This document shows, in pieces, positions 5,924 to 6,172 of a stretch of 6,172 bases of DNA. The stretch spans positions 1 through 6,172 of the forward strand of contig WJJK01000347.1 of the NCBI GenBank assembly GCA_014729705.1, in the 5' to 3' direction. A program made the translations under genes and the position numbers. Origin of the DNA: Candidatus Altarchaeales archaeon. Its GTDB lineage: Archaea; Altiarchaeota; Altiarchaeia; IMC4; SCGC-AAA252-I15. How positions within the stretch are numbered: the first letter of the stretch is position 1; the number at the start of each line of letters is the position of its first letter. The notes below the pieces were generated by a model, which was not told where the DNA came from, did no database searches, and saw only the letters and a program-made list of their open reading frames with translations.

Positions 5924-6171
5924 AGCTTTTTTTCCCTCTGCCTCAACTGTTTTAAGTGTTTTTTCTCGAAGTCCTCCAGCCACCTGAATATTTCGCATCC
6001 CCTCTCATCCTGGCATTCGGTTCCGGCTTTCCTGTAGAAGTCTATGGAGTCTTCTTCTGCTTTCACGCCGATATCCAGTGCGGTGTCTTCCTCCAGTTGC
6101 TCGTCTTTTATGTCTTGCTCAAAGGCGTTGAATTCGGGTAATTGTTTGCTGTTCTCCTGCTGCATTAGATC
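5920..6171 (-). CDS. Rubrerythrin-like ferritin-fold protein, C-terminal part (5' partial)
   Basis: The frame is open to the right edge; an ATG at 6165 gives 81 residues but may be internal. Counting from that ATG, residues 28-78 form a helix pair typical of half a rubrerythrin diiron four-helix bundle. The first helix has ALDIGVKAEEDSIDFY (29-44; E37 the likely metal ligand, Y44 the conserved tyrosine). The second, EIFRWLEDFEKKHLKQL (58-74), carries the ExxH motif (E67, H70). A full diiron site needs a second helix pair with matching Glu residues. It is not in the window, so the N-terminal half probably lies beyond the edge. Rubrerythrins act in peroxide detoxification or iron handling in anaerobes. 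No C-terminal rubredoxin domain follows, since the protein ends after REKKL. Two cysteines (C51, C57) sit at the turn between the helices, which I would not expect in this position. If the 6165 start is real, this is a half-size protein that would have to dimerise. Confidence 0.75.
   Translation of the reverse strand, partial: DLMQQENSKQLPEFNAFEQDIKDEQLEEDTALDIGVKAEEDSIDFYRKAGTECQDERGCEIFRWLEDFEKKHLKQLRQREKKL
5927..5964 (+). terminator. T-tracts downstream of the DUF99 gene (putative archaeal terminator)
   Basis: T7 at 5927-5933 starts three bases after the DUF99 TAG stop. T4 at 5950-5953 and T6 at 5959-5964 follow. These match the U-rich tracts that terminate archaeal transcription. They lie entirely within the antisense of the Lys-rich C-terminus of the rubrerythrin-like gene. 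Confidence 0.5.
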
Positions 6172-6172
6172 C

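Noticed and set aside
5524..5998. Other short open frames across the DUF99 gene and its 3' junction
   Set aside because: They overlap DUF99 and rubrerythrin-like coding sequence in other frames and have no family resemblance or start signals.
1..6172. tRNA, rRNA, CRISPR repeats, insertion sequences, attachment sites
   Set aside because: I saw no direct-repeat array, terminal inverted repeats, transposase motifs or tRNA-like cloverleaf sequence by eye. A covariance-model search was not possible here.

Overview
This window looks like a piece of an archaeal chromosome. The signs are a HerA-type DNA translocase, a DUF99/endonuclease dU protein and a TreT-type trehalose synthase. There are also AT-rich TATA-like boxes at archaeal spacing, and no recognisable Shine-Dalgarno sequences before the start codons. 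I would guess a euryarchaeal lineage, possibly from an uncultured group, but nothing here fixes the taxon.

Layout from left to right: (1) the C-terminal end of an unrecognised protein on the plus strand, possibly a polysaccharide deacetylase, cut by the left edge; (2) a complete HerA-like ATPase on the minus strand; (3) treT, trehalose synthase, on the plus strand; (4) an otsA-otsB pair on the minus strand (trehalose-6-phosphate synthase and phosphatase, 3 bp apart); (5) a DUF99 protein on the plus strand; (6) the C-terminal end of a rubrerythrin-like ferritin-fold protein on the minus strand, cut by the right edge. Transcription units alternate strictly in direction. All three convergent pairs overlap at their 3' ends (4, 11 and 4 bp), and the two divergent pairs share short promoter regions of about 80 bp. 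No stretch over 300 bases lacks a gene.

The metabolic core is trehalose. TreT makes it in one step from a nucleotide-activated glucose plus glucose. OtsA and OtsB make it in two steps through trehalose 6-phosphate. The two routes lie tail to tail and overlap, so the locus carries both a reversible and an irreversible route to the same compatible solute. No trehalose transporter or trehalase is visible, which favours synthesis for stress protection over sugar uptake (inference). The flanking genes (HerA, DUF99, rubrerythrin-like) have DNA-maintenance or oxidative-stress themes but are separate transcription units, so a functional link is not shown.

Two start codons probably differ from the longest open frames. 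treT most likely begins at the ATG at 1825 and otsA at the ATG at 5251. Each sits about 26-28 bases from the centre of a TATA-like box, as expected for leaderless archaeal messages. I found no clearly new biological system. The most useful observations are the paired trehalose pathways, the leaderless starts, and the U-tract terminators embedded in the lysine-rich tails of opposing genes.
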